A stretch of 34,701 bases of DNA from Tieghemiomyces parasiticus (taxonomy: Eukaryota > Kickxellomycota > Dimargaritomycetes > Dimargaritales > Dimargaritaceae). This document shows, one piece after another, positions 11,824 to 21,616 of this stretch. A program made the position numbers and the translations under genes. A model generated the notes under the pieces. The model worked only from the letters and a program-made list of their open reading frames with translations. It did not search any database and was not told the DNA's origin. The DNA is taken from NCBI GenBank assembly GCA_027575765.1, contig JANBPT010000459.1:1-34701 (forward strand), written 5' to 3'. The stretch's first letter is position 1. The number at the start of each line of letters is the position of its first letter.

Positions 11824-14262
11824 ATGGTTGACATTAACGAGTGCATAGAGGTGCTCAAGCGGGGCCAGTTCCTGCGACCGCAGGCGGTCCTCAGCATCTG
11901 CGAGACTGTCAAAAGCATCTTGTTCAACGAGCCCAACGTGTTGAAAATCGACCCACCTGTCACCGTAGTCGGTGATATTCACGGGTAAGTAACAGACTTT
12001 AGAGAAGTGCAGTGACCTACCGATGCAGGCAGGTCATAGATCGAAAGGGGGGGCCGGTTGGCTGCCAGGCTGCTGATCATCTTTAACCTGGTCTCGTGGA
12101 ACGCGGGTGCTGCACACCTGCCCCGAGCTCCTCTCTGTCACTTTTCCCTACGTAATGCTGTCGATTAGTGTGCTGCATGGCAAAGCTGGTCGGTCGTTAA
12201 CCACAGTTCACCATTCTATACCCCCCCCCCCGCATCCTAGGCAATTCTTTGACCTCTTGGAGATCCTTACCCTGGGCGACAATTTACCGAACGTCAACTA
12301 TCTGTTTTTAGGTAAGGCATGTGGCAACCGGTTGGTCCTTGCGGTGCTATTTATAGGCGGGGCTTCTGTGACTGCCCCTTTCCCCCCTGGTATACTGCTC
12401 TAAGTTGTGTAAATATACATTGATTGGCGGGCTGCATGCTCTCCTGTCGAGGGCCCGCCAATGCAACGCGCGCAATTAACCCTGGGCAGCGCGACATCCA
12501 GGCCCGGTTAGCCACGGAGTCGGGTTTGCCTGCCATAGAATATAGTAATTGAATGGCCGAGGACATAATAACAATATACTTACTGTATGACCGTATTGCC
12601 CTGGTCATTCTCCTCCCCATCTTTACTGACATATGCCACCTCGTCAGGGGATTATGTGGACCGCGGACTACGAAGCGTCGAAACGATCAGTCTCCTCTTC
12701 TGCCTAAAAATCCGCTACCCGGCCAACGTGTTTCTCATTCGTGGGAACCATGAGACACGGACTACTAGCATGGTAAGGGGTTACACGTGGTACCCGGTGA
12801 CGGATTCACTGATACCGCACTATCCCCCCGGAGCTGCCGCAAGTGGTTTCGGGGTCTCGCCCGACAGCTTACCTGAACGAGCAGCTGGCCTAATTAGTTT
12901 TATTGTACAACGCTATTTCTTTTCCCTCTGACAATGCGGGCCATTTAGGTGTATGGGTTTCAGCAAGAATGCCTGACCAAGTACGCGGGTTCTTACCTCG
13001 AGTGGGACGCCTTCGTCGACACTTTCAATTTCCTTCCCTTGGCTGCGGAGATTGCGAGCTGTATATTTTGCGTGCACGGAGGTAAGTACAGCGATGGGTT
13101 TGGCGGTGCAGGTGTCCCTCCATATATAAGGGGGAGGTTAGGGTTAAAATGCCAACAACTTAACTAATTTTCCAAGCTGTACTACACCTTGAACTCGCCT
13201 TCCCTGCCTTCTTAGGCCTATCACCCAGCATCAACGCAATCGACCAGATTAGAACCATCGATCGGATACAAGGTGGGTACCATTTCGGTTTGCCCCAACA
13301 TTGGTTCGCGCTACTGCTCCTTTCGCACTACATAACTAATAAGGGTGCGCTTCAATCACTCCCTGTGGGTTCTTAACCGCATGTTCTAGGTGTTCAGATA
13401 ACGTTTCTAACCTGATTCTCTGCTCTACCTCTCTTCTGACCTCTAGAGATTCCGGCCGAGGGCCCCATGTGCGACTTAGTCTGGTCAGACCCAGATAAAA
13501 GGCTGCTGGGATTCAGTCGTAACGTTAGGTGGGTGATCGGCCGAGCTATAGACCTCTTTCTATTTCATGATTTAGTTATGGTCATGCCTCCCCCCGCCTT
13601 AACTACCCAACGGATTACCAACGACCGCGTACCCTTACTGACCCCTCCCTCCCCACTCTTGCCCCCCTCTCATCCAGAGGTGCCGGCTACTTGTTTGGCG
13701 CTGAGGTTGTACTGACCTTTTTACACTGCAATGCCATGGACACTATCCTCCGTTCACACCAGCTGTGCCTCAAGGGCTATGAGGTAAAGTGTTTGTCATG
13801 GCCATGTGGTTTAGGATCCACTCAAAGCTCCCTACTCTACGGCATACCACCTCTGTTACCTAACTTCGTTATGCCTCTCGTCAAACCTACCCTCTTCCTC
13901 TCGTGCCATCTTCTCAGTCACACTTCGACAATCGGCTCCATACCGTCTGGTCGGCACCTAACTACTGTAACCGGGCCCGGAACCTCGCTTCCGTATACGT
14001 TATCGACCGGTTCCTACACGGGCGGTTCCGTACATTCGGGCCCGCTGCTCAGAGTCTCCAAGAAGCCCACTACCAGATGGTACACGTAAGTGGGTCATTC
14101 AAAAAATATATGCACCAACAGGCTCTCTGACGGCCAACCTTCGTCCCTGTAAAGCACTAGCTCCGTCCCTCCCCCCTACCAAACATTTAGAGGCTAATGG
14201 TCAACTACTACCACCACATTGTCATCCCACCTACCGGAAACCCCGCACTGTGCAATCCGTAG
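11824..14262 (+). CDS. PP2A-like Ser/Thr protein phosphatase catalytic subunit, nine exons
   Basis: Proposed exons are 11824-11984, 12241-12311, 12648-12772, 12949-13081, 13216-13272, 13447-13528, 13678-13783, 13918-14085 and 14191-14262, giving 324 residues (PP2A/PP4/PP6 are about 305-310). PPP metal ligands are all present: GDIHG (D51, H53), GDYVDRG (D79), GNHE (N111, with H112 as general acid), CVHGG (H162) and RSHQ (H237). IDQIRTIDR and [12 protein letters not shown] place it in the PP2A/PP4/PP6/Ppg1 group rather than PP1 or calcineurin. Oddities: the usual YCYRCGN after SAPN reads YCNRARN, GNHES is GNHET, and no DYFL-type C-terminus is present. The last intron is uncertain. If the gtaagt at 14086 is not used, the frame ends at 14130 (315 residues); an AG two bases further on would end it at 14306. 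None of these versions restores the family tail. The start MVDINECIE aligns with PP4/PP6 N-termini and sits in ACCATGG, a good initiation context. Confidence 0.88.
12221..12231. repeat. C11 homopolymer in phosphatase intron 1
   Basis: Eleven C in a row lie 9 nt before the intron 1 acceptor (AG at 12239-12240) and form part of its polypyrimidine tract. Length variation here could affect both assembly and splicing. Confidence 0.8.
12423..12462. repeat. 10-bp perfect inverted repeat within phosphatase intron 2
   Basis: ATTGGCGGGC (12423-12432) and its exact reverse complement GCCCGCCAAT (12453-12462) are separated by 20 nt. Each arm contains a CCAAT/ATTGG core. The pair lies inside the 336-nt second intron, the longest in the gene. 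It may be an RNA stem-loop or a protein-binding site; neither is shown. Confidence 0.75.
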
Positions 14263-16005
14263 GCCCCACACCGCCAATACTTTACGTGACGCTCGCCACG
14301 ACGTAGTGTCCCTCATTTCTTCCATGTATAAACGTTTTATTCGCGACATCCTCGATACATATCAGCCTCTTTTTAAAGCGGGTCTGAGGAAGGAACTTGA
14401 ACCCGGTTATTCCTTATTCCCACCACATAAACCAGCCTTCGCTTATCCACCATTTTTCCAGATCAATGTAGTGGCCTCGATATGTATGCCGAGTAAATAT
14501 AGCGGCTTACACTGACATGATATAAGCTTGAGGCGCATACTTGCACTGAGGTACATTCGGTAATACCGTGTAGAGGATTGCCACTTCTCCTCAATCGGTC
14601 GATTGAAAAAAACAACTAATTTCCCGAGTCGCCCAAAATGATGGGTGCCTAGCAGTACGGGCCTTGGAATTGCGGGGAGATTTGTGGGAAGAACTACATG
14701 GTTGACAAAAGCTCGTAATCCCAAGCCATAGCTCCGGGCGGCCGGTATACTCGTAGGGTGATTATGACAGGCTTGGATCAGCCAATCAAGGAGTATCTGG
14801 AGCCTACCATCTAGCAGACCCTAGACCGTGCTTATGTTTACTAATATTCTGTGCGGTTACAGTAACTTGTTTCCTAATCTTTCCGCCACCTTTGCCATGC
14901 CAGTGCGCTTCATCTCAAGGGCCGTTACGACGCCACACCAGCCCTCGTTAACGGACAGAGCCGAACCGAGGCTACCACTTGGGTTTTACTTTTGTGAGCT
15001 ATGGTTAAACTAATCCAAAAGTTCCATACCTTTATTAAAAAATGATCTTCTCTCCGCCCGTCATCATACTTTTCACTAAAACCTTATTGAATTCTAACCA
15101 TCCAAAGTTACTGTTTACTGACAGCACAGAAGGAAAAAGGGCAACACCAAGTGGGTCGATGAAAATGATTAAGCAACGTTAAGACATGTTTATATATTCA
15201 TTGATCTAGGGTGCTGAAAAGGCTCTGCCCTTCTAACTTAAGGCCATTAGCGGGGTGGTAGCTAGTTCTTAAACTGGAGTGAGGTTGTGGACCCAATTAC
15301 CTTAAATTGGGCATACAGTACAGAATTTGTACCAAGCACGCCATTGGGGATTCCAATGCCAGTAACTACCTTTCTGGATATCCCTACTTTAGTCTCTTCA
15401 ATCTTCCCCTCCCTAATGATTCACCACGGAATGTCCGATTTTAGCAGGTTTGACCCAACTGTAACCCAAAGAAGGCAACAGGTAAACATAGAAGTATATG
15501 AGACTGTGGAAACGATTTTCATGCTTCGAATCGTCTGCAGACATACATACTTCAACTGCACTAGCGGTGAATAATTGGTTCACCCGTCACGCTTCCTAGT
15601 TGGACTACTAATTATTTTTTTTAGCAGTTGCTCTCCGCCATGATGGCCAGCTTTAGTCTTCCATAATCCGATCTCCGTCGCAGCCTGGCCTTTCGGCAGT
15701 TACCGTTGCCACTTGAGTCGTTATCGTTTGCAACTTCGTCGCGGGCTGTCTCAAGTTAGCGGTACATGAAGCTTTCTGGAATGTACATTGGTCCGCGCCC
15801 TCCTTCACCATTCGTGCTACGTAGTCACTCATCAGCGAGGCTTCTACTTGTTTTGTCCGTTGGCTACCGGTCTCGTTACATATTTACACCCGTCTTCCGT
15901 CTCACGTCCATGTGTTTACAGGAATTTTAACTACGGTACCTTCCAATCTGGAGCCAAGTCTTTACCTCACCAGCCGCACCTATCAGCGTGACAAACTCTT
16001 ACACC
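14263..16005. other. Spacer between phosphatase and insulysin genes
   Basis: No gene was recognised in this AT-rich stretch. An open frame at 15287-15574 starts only at GTG and has no known domain. The right end, from about 15590, should hold the promoter and leader of the insulysin gene. A possible 3' splice site (tgtttacag at about 15920) might mark a leader intron, but no matching upstream exon was identified. Confidence 0.45.
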
Positions 16006-19000
16006 ATGACCGTCCCGATCGCCCCACCTCCTGGGTTCAAACTCCAATACTTGACCGGTGACGCTACCCTGCCGTACTACGTGTACCAGACCCCGCTAGA
16101 CCAGAGCTTTTCCGACGACTGCGCGTATCGCCTGATCCGCTTACCCAACCAGCTGGAGGCCCTCATCGTCCAGGCCCAACCTGATGAGGCTGTCAAGTCC
16201 AGCGCTGCCTTGGTGGTCCAAGTAGGTGACTGTGCCGATCCACCGGACCTCCCAGGCTTAGCTCACTTTTGTGAGCACCTGCTCTTCCTGGGTACCGAGA
16301 AGTACCCCAAGGAGGGCGAGTACCGTGATTACCTGGGTAGCCACGGCGGCAGGTCCAACGCCTACACCTCCATGAACCACACCAACTACCATTTCACTAT
16401 CAACTCGGAATATTTTGAAGGCGCCCTGGACCGATTCGCCCAGTTTTTCATAGCTCCGCACTTTAACCAGGACTGCACTGACCGTGAACTTCGGGCGGTC
16501 GATTCGGAACATAACATGTACCTACAGTACGACCTGTGGCGAGCGTTCCAGATTTCCCGTACCCTGATAGATCCCGACCATCCCTTATGTAACTTTAATG
16601 TTGGTAACCTCAGAACGCTTAAGGAGATCCCCGAGCGCAACGGTATCGACACCCGGGCCGAGCTTCTTAAGTTCTACCGGACCCACTATTCGGCCAATTT
16701 GATGCACCTGGTCGTCTTTGGGCGCGAGAGCCTGGATCAATTGACCGAGTGGGTGGTCACCAAGTTCCACCGCGTGGTCAACAAGGACCGCCCCTACCCG
16801 CATTACGACACCCTGCCATGGAAGCCCGAGCACCTCCAGCGCATCGTCCGCATCGAGGCCACCCAGACTTCCCGCTCCCTCACCATCACGTTCCCAACCA
16901 AGGACTTCAAGCCGCAATATCACTGTAATCCGAGTTACATCGTGGCCCTCTTATTGCGCCAGGAAGGCGCCGGCTCGCTCTTTGCCCACCTTAAACAGCG
17001 CGGGTGGGTCACCAGGGTTTTCGCAAACAGCAAATACTCCGACATAAGCGGGTTCGATTCTTTCTATATATCAGTAGATTTGACATCCGAAGGCCTGCTT
17101 CATACCGACAAAATTGTAGAGGCCACCTTCGAGTACCTGCATCTCCTGAACGACAGGCCTGTCCCGGAGGCCTTCTTTGACCAGACGCGTCATATGAGCC
17201 AGATTAGGTTTCGCTACCGTGCCAAGTCGGAAGGTATCGAGTGCTGTAAGAACCTGAGTGTGAGCATGATGTATCCGTGGTTGCAGCGCAAACACCTCTT
17301 GGCGGCCAGAAACGTCCTACGCAATTACCACCCCGACGAGATCCGTGACTTTCTTAGCTACCTGACCCCGGACAATTTCCACGTGACCATCCTGGCAAAG
17401 GGGCTCGAGCTGGTCAGTCCACAGACCGAGGAACACTACGGGACCCACTATACGGTGGAACCTGTGCCGGCCGAATTCCTGGCCCGTCTCAAGGCTATTG
17501 ATAAGCTTAACCCGGCCTTCCACCTACCACGGCCCAATGGGCTTATACCCGAGAACTTATCCGCTGACCCGGTTCGTCCGGACAGTCCTAGGCAAACCGG
17601 GGCCCGCCTGCTTCGCGCCGTCGGGGCCGCCCGGCTCTGGTACAAAAAGGATGACCGGTTCGGTTTACCGCATGGCGTAATCAACTTGACGATCCATAGT
17701 CCGTTGGCCAACGCGTCCCCGTTCCACGCGGCCCGCATGAACCTCCTGCGTCGCCTGTGGGTGGACACCATGCGCGAGCAGCTGTACAGCGCCGGTGAGA
17801 CCGGTATCAAGGTTGATGCCAGTGATACCGGGGATGGTATCGTACTGCGCATCGCCGGATTCAACGATAAGTTACCCCGGATTACCGAATACGTCCTGAC
17901 CCAACTACGCGACTTCTCGGTGTCGTCCCCCGATCGCTTCGTCATCATGAAGGAAAAACTCCTGCGGGCGTACTCAGAATTCCAGTTCTCCTCTTCGCTC
18001 ACGCAAGCGCATTACGTACTCCAGGACCTATGGTACCCTCGGCTCTGGGATGCCAAGGAGCGCCTGGCCGCCGCCCGTGACCTCACGGTCGAGGATCTGA
18101 CCGCTTTCCATGCCGAGTTCGTGAGCTACCTGTGCCCCGAAACCCTGGTGGTGGGCAATTTCACTGAAGAGCAGGCCCTAGCTATCCACGACGGGGCGCT
18201 GTCAGTGCTGTGCCGCGCGGTCGATCCATGCGTCAACCCGATCAACGCCAACTCACGCATGCTCGTGTTGCCGCAGGGGACCCGTGCCATCCGGCAGGTC
18301 ACCCACCCCAACGCTGATGACAAAAATGTCGGAGTACTGGTGGTGTTCCAGATCGGGATGGATCAGGATTTTGCTCTGCGGGCCCACCTCCAGTTAGCGG
18401 CGGAGATGATGAAGACTCAGTTGTTCACACAGCTGCGGACTAAAGAGACCCTGGGGTATGGGATATATTCCGACCTCTTTATTGCTCCCTCCGGCGTCAT
18501 GTATTGGAAGTGTGCGGTACAGGGTGAACGTAGTCCGGTATACTTAGAGGCCCGCATCCTCACTTTCTTACATGACTTTGTACGGGAGGTTGAGGCCATG
18601 TCCGTCGAGAGGTTTGAGAAGCATCGCGACGCACTCATTCAGGCCCAGCGCCAGCCTCCGCGGTCGATTGACCAGGAGGCTCGCCAGATTTTCGAGCGGA
18701 TCCAGGACGGCTCATGGGAGTTTGATAGATGTGACCGTGACCAGGCTAACCTTCGGCGTCTGACCCAGGCTTCCCTTGTGTCTTTCTTCTTCAAGTACCT
18801 TCATCCGGCTTCCCAGAACCTCACCAAACTGTCCATCCATGTCTTCCCAACCAGGCTGTTGGTGACTCCTACGGGCAACCCGGACTACTGTATTGATCTG
18901 ACGGAGCAGGATACCAGGGATGGCGTGTCTACCTCCTCTCCGGGTCGCTGCCCTTACAGCCTATCCCTCTTAGCCCTTCACGACTACTTTGCCCACCGTC

Positions 19001-19644
19001 ACATCCAGGTCCCGCCCGCAGATCTGGTGGCCACCCTGCGGACCTCACCAGTCCGTGACGTCACAGACACCGACGGACTCATGGCCCTGTTAGGCCCCTT
19101 AGTCGACAAGTACTATCAGGCATCCTCCGTCAAATTCGACCACGACAAAACAGTGCCCACGGCCAGAACTACCGCCCAAGCGGCGGACGATGAGGCCATC
19201 GAGGTGCCCGCAATCGCAAATGGACCATCATCATTGTCAATTGTTGTCATCGGAATTGACGACCTTACGGGGGTGGCCCAGGAAACAGAAAATGTGACCG
19301 CCGACGCGAACCACTCGCCTTCGACTCTCCAAAGCTCCACCAGCCGCACCGAAGCACACCATAAGGCTCTGGCCGACATGGTGTCCGACAAAGTCCTCGG
19401 CTCATTCTTTGATCCTCAGGGTATCGCCGCCAGCTCACCGTTAGTCTCGAAAGGTGATGGAACCTCGTGGGCGACTGCGGATCAACCCTCGGTCTACGAG
19501 TCCCAATTGCGGACGCCGTTTGACCCTTACGTGGTGCCCATGGCTGATCATAACATCCTCATCACCGACCCTCGCAAATTCAAGAGCTGTCTCAACATGA
19601 CCTCGTCGGTCCTGCCTGTACTTAACTTCAAGCCGAAGTACTAG
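16006..19644 (+). CDS. STE23: Insulysin / Ste23-type M16 zinc metalloprotease
   Basis: A single-exon frame encodes 1212 residues; the frame is open a little further upstream, but 16006 is its first ATG. Insulysins cleave short peptides such as insulin, amyloid-beta or yeast a-factor inside a closed chamber. The inverted zinc motif HFCEH is at residues 87-91, and the third zinc ligand is E168 in AVDSEHNMY. The 81-residue spacing from H87 to E168 equals that of human IDE (H108 to E189). The C-terminal half keeps the substrate-binding R811 and Y818 in the LRTKETLGY segment. The match runs through all four M16 domains and ends with a PRKFKSCL segment corresponding to the family's final TEFKRGLP region. 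The protein is about 200 residues longer than usual. The excess lies between about residues 952 and 1184, in a hydrophilic Ser/Thr/Asp-rich insert just before the end. No strong splice sites were seen in the insert, so it appears to be translated. Confidence 0.93.
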   Translation: MTVPIAPPPGFKLQYLTGDATLPYYVYQTPLDQSFSDDCAYRLIRLPNQLEALIVQAQPDEAVKSSAALVVQVGDCADPPDLPGLAHFCEHLLFLGTEKYPKEGEYRDYLGSHGGRSNAYTSMNHTNYHFTINSEYFEGALDRFAQFFIAPHFNQDCTDRELRAVDSEHNMYLQYDLWRAFQISRTLIDPDHPLCNFNVGNLRTLKEIPERNGIDTRAELLKFYRTHYSANLMHLVVFGRESLDQLTEWVVTKFHRVVNKDRPYPHYDTLPWKPEHLQRIVRIEATQTSRSLTITFPTKDFKPQYHCNPSYIVALLLRQEGAGSLFAHLKQRGWVTRVFANSKYSDISGFDSFYISVDLTSEGLLHTDKIVEATFEYLHLLNDRPVPEAFFDQTRHMSQIRFRYRAKSEGIECCKNLSVSMMYPWLQRKHLLAARNVLRNYHPDEIRDFLSYLTPDNFHVTILAKGLELVSPQTEEHYGTHYTVEPVPAEFLARLKAIDKLNPAFHLPRPNGLIPENLSADPVRPDSPRQTGARLLRAVGAARLWYKKDDRFGLPHGVINLTIHSPLANASPFHAARMNLLRRLWVDTMREQLYSAGETGIKVDASDTGDGIVLRIAGFNDKLPRITEYVLTQLRDFSVSSPDRFVIMKEKLLRAYSEFQFSSSLTQAHYVLQDLWYPRLWDAKERLAAARDLTVEDLTAFHAEFVSYLCPETLVVGNFTEEQALAIHDGALSVLCRAVDPCVNPINANSRMLVLPQGTRAIRQVTHPNADDKNVGVLVVFQIGMDQDFALRAHLQLAAEMMKTQLFTQLRTKETLGYGIYSDLFIAPSGVMYWKCAVQGERSPVYLEARILTFLHDFVREVEAMSVERFEKHRDALIQAQRQPPRSIDQEARQIFERIQDGSWEFDRCDRDQANLRRLTQASLVSFFFKYLHPASQNLTKLSIHVFPTRLLVTPTGNPDYCIDLTEQDTRDGVSTSSPGRCPYSLSLLALHDYFAHRHIQVPPADLVATLRTSPVRDVTDTDGLMALLGPLVDKYYQASSVKFDHDKTVPTARTTAQAADDEAIEVPAIANGPSSLSIVVIGIDDLTGVAQETENVTADANHSPSTLQSSTSRTEAHHKALADMVSDKVLGSFFDPQGIAASSPLVSKGDGTSWATADQPSVYESQLRTPFDPYVVPMADHNILITDPRKFKSCLNMTSSVLPVLNFKPKY

Positions 19645-19828
19645 GCTTCCATCTGACGGTTAACTAATTGATTATTATTATTTTATGGTCAAGAAAGCCG
19701 GCACCTCTTCACTACTCCCTGAACCCACTCCGTACCTTTCGACTGATCGGGGCTTGTGTGCCCCCTATGATAACGAATCCATGGTCGAAGTAGGATATAC
19801 CCGGTAATAGACTCACCATTTGATTGGT

Positions 19829-19834
19829 AATAAA
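19829..19834 (+). terminator. Candidate poly(A) signal for insulysin gene
   Basis: AATAAA lies 185 nt after the insulysin stop codon in AT-rich DNA. It is a plausible cleavage/polyadenylation signal, by motif and position only. Confidence 0.35.
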
Positions 19835-20169
19835 TCCAAGCCGCGACCTAATTCGGCCCATCGTCGTTTACTACAACACATACTAAGGATGACTACGCCG
19901 TTATGTTAACCATCAAACCCGACTTCCACCCACCGCCGGAGGGCTGCCTTCGCAATTGGTGCTACTTGATCATACGGCCATCGCTACGGCGGTATGCATG
20001 GGGACTTTTGGTGCCACGGGGTACGTGCTGCACATTCAAGGTACTGATTAATGAATATTCGTGCACACCTGGCTTCCTCTGCATTCTCTTTGGGGCCTGT
20101 ACCAAAAAACCATTGCCTTCTGAATATGGACGGAGGTATCGCCAACCGAGTTGACACTGCACTACCGAC

Positions 20170-20800
20170 AATGTTAAGCCAGATAAGCGACTCGGCCGCT
20201 GCCGCAGTCCGACGACCGGTCGACGGGGGCTGCGGGGGTTCGTTGGCCGTCAACGGCTTAGAGCTGCCCTGCGGGTATTTGCGGATCGTGAACCGAAATC
20301 ACTTCTGCCGCACCATACCATCGGCGACCGCCAGGGTGTCGGCACTGGGGCGCCGTCTGGCATGGGGAAGCTTTCGATGCCAGGCCTTCCGGCGTCCAGA
20401 TCGAGCGGACACGCCCTCCGCCGCCTCGGTCCCCACGCACCGGAAGGTTTCCGCCTTCCTTTGTCGGCGTGCCGGCATCCGGAATGGCGGCGCTTGGCGG
20501 TGTCGCCTGACAGCCAGCCGCTGGACTCGCCCCCGTAAGGGAAGACCGGGTTGGCCCGTCCTGGAACTGGGGTGAATGCTGTCACGTTGGTGGTGGCAGG
20601 ATGGATATACGGCCTGTCGCCGCATATAGCCTCGGCCCGGCATCTACAACAAAGCGGCGGCATCCAGGTGCGGCTGATTGTTTACCTGTTCTGCGTTGGA
20701 CGACCCAAACTCGGCCTTCCGCGCTGGGTCCCGTGGCGTACAACAAGGGCATTCGATCGTAGCCGGCGCAAGGTTGTCTTTGTTGACGACCGCGGCATAG
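20170..20800. other. GC-rich island with overlapping open frames, unrecognised
   Basis: Composition shifts abruptly from AT-rich flanks to GC-rich sequence. A plus frame (open to 20575) and two minus frames (20250-20663 and 20299-20643) overlap with few stops, as expected of GC-rich DNA in general. The conceptual proteins are rich in Arg, Pro, Trp and Ala and show no domain I know. In feel they resemble bacterial or low-complexity GC-rich sequence more than the neighbouring fungal genes. It could be a gene remnant, a transferred fragment or non-coding DNA. Confidence 0.4.
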
Positions 20801-20836
20801 CCGCCTAGGTGCCTATATGCCCCGATCCCACGCCTC

Positions 20837-20844
20837 TATATAAA
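20837..20844 (+). promoter_or_regulatory. TATA box upstream of the 21044 ORF
   Basis: TATATAAA lies 200 nt upstream of the ATG at 21044, followed by C-rich and then CT-rich sequence typical of fungal leaders. It is the best-placed TATA element in the window. Confidence 0.45.
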
Positions 20845-21043
20845 CGACGGCCCGTCGCCTGGCACGCCCACCAACCCCCCAGACCCCGACTAGTTACTTC
20901 CTGACAGACGACTCGCCGTCATCCACGCCGTCCATGGTCACCTAGGACCCGAGCTACCATTTTCGCTCCCAGATTCCCTAGCCTCCCCCCTCCTCTCCTG
21001 TACCCAGCCCACCTTCCTTATCCCTCTCCCTTCCCGTCCCAAT

Positions 21044-21616
21044 ATGCCCATTCCTTGGGGAGGTCGCCGTACGTCACACCTCGACACTGCTGGCGATGGT
21101 GGCCAAGTGAATGACCTGAACCTTATTTCTGCCCACGGCCTGGCCAGCGCGTATCCCCTCACCGCTCAACCCGCCTCTACCGGTAACCGCTACCTTATGA
21201 TCCAGGCCTTGGGGGCCGGATCAAGTTACGAGGCGATCGTCGAACTCCTGCACACGAAGCTATCGGAGTGGAATGCCCGCTACCACGCAGACGGGTCCTT
21301 GTTAGCCGGGCTGCCCAATTTCAAACGGGACGTTGTCTATGTGACGGTGGTTAAAGAACCCCAGGGCCAGCAGGACTGGCAAGTGGTAGTGTACAACTGC
21401 CATCTGATGGACCCCGAGCAGGTGTCGGCGGTGTTTGAAAGGCGCTGCCGGGAATGGTTTAATTTCATAACATTTGAGATTGAGCACCAGTATGGGGGAA
21501 ACACAATGCTGTACTACCTGCGTTCTGGTGTCATGGGTCAAGACCTGCGGACCCTCGGCATTGAGCCTCCGGAGTGGCGGCCCGCTTTTTCTCGCTACCA
21601 GCCGACCAGCCATTAG
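21044..21616 (+). CDS. Hypothetical 190-residue protein
   Basis: An intact ATG-initiated frame of 190 residues follows a TATA box and a pyrimidine-rich leader. I do not recognise the family. It has no signal peptide, no evident membrane segment and no repeats. Alternating stretches such as RDVVYVTVVKE and WQVVVYNCHL suggest paired beta strands, and SSYEAIVELLHTKLSEW looks like an amphipathic helix, so a small soluble alpha/beta fold is likely. It contains three Cys and many aromatic residues in its second half. Balanced amino-acid composition supports a real gene. A minus-strand frame overlapping its 3' end begins only at GTG and is probably a shadow. Confidence 0.55.
   Translation: MPIPWGGRRTSHLDTAGDGGQVNDLNLISAHGLASAYPLTAQPASTGNRYLMIQALGAGSSYEAIVELLHTKLSEWNARYHADGSLLAGLPNFKRDVVYVTVVKEPQGQQDWQVVVYNCHLMDPEQVSAVFERRCREWFNFITFEIEHQYGGNTMLYYLRSGVMGQDLRTLGIEPPEWRPAFSRYQPTSH

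Larger units (their letters stand above)
19645..21043. other. Spacer with GC-rich island and promoter
   Basis: The first ~500 nt are AT-rich 3' flank of the insulysin gene. From about 20170 to 20800 the sequence becomes strongly GC-rich with overlapping open frames on both strands, none of which I recognise. The last ~200 nt carry a TATA box and a pyrimidine-rich leader for the 21044 ORF. Confidence 0.5.

Noticed and set aside
12312..12647. snoRNA hosted in phosphatase intron 2
   Set aside because: No C/D or H/ACA boxes in the right arrangement were seen; only the inverted repeat is reported.
15287..15574. Possible exon with a gtaaac donor at its end
   Set aside because: There is no ATG, no partner exon in phase and no family match.
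15988..16005. Upstream extension of the insulysin frame
   Set aside because: The extension begins at GTG; the first ATG at 16006 is the more likely eukaryotic start.
16258..19391. Minus-strand open frames inside the insulysin gene (up to 184 residues)
   Set aside because: They are shadows of the conserved plus-strand coding frame, with no family resemblance.
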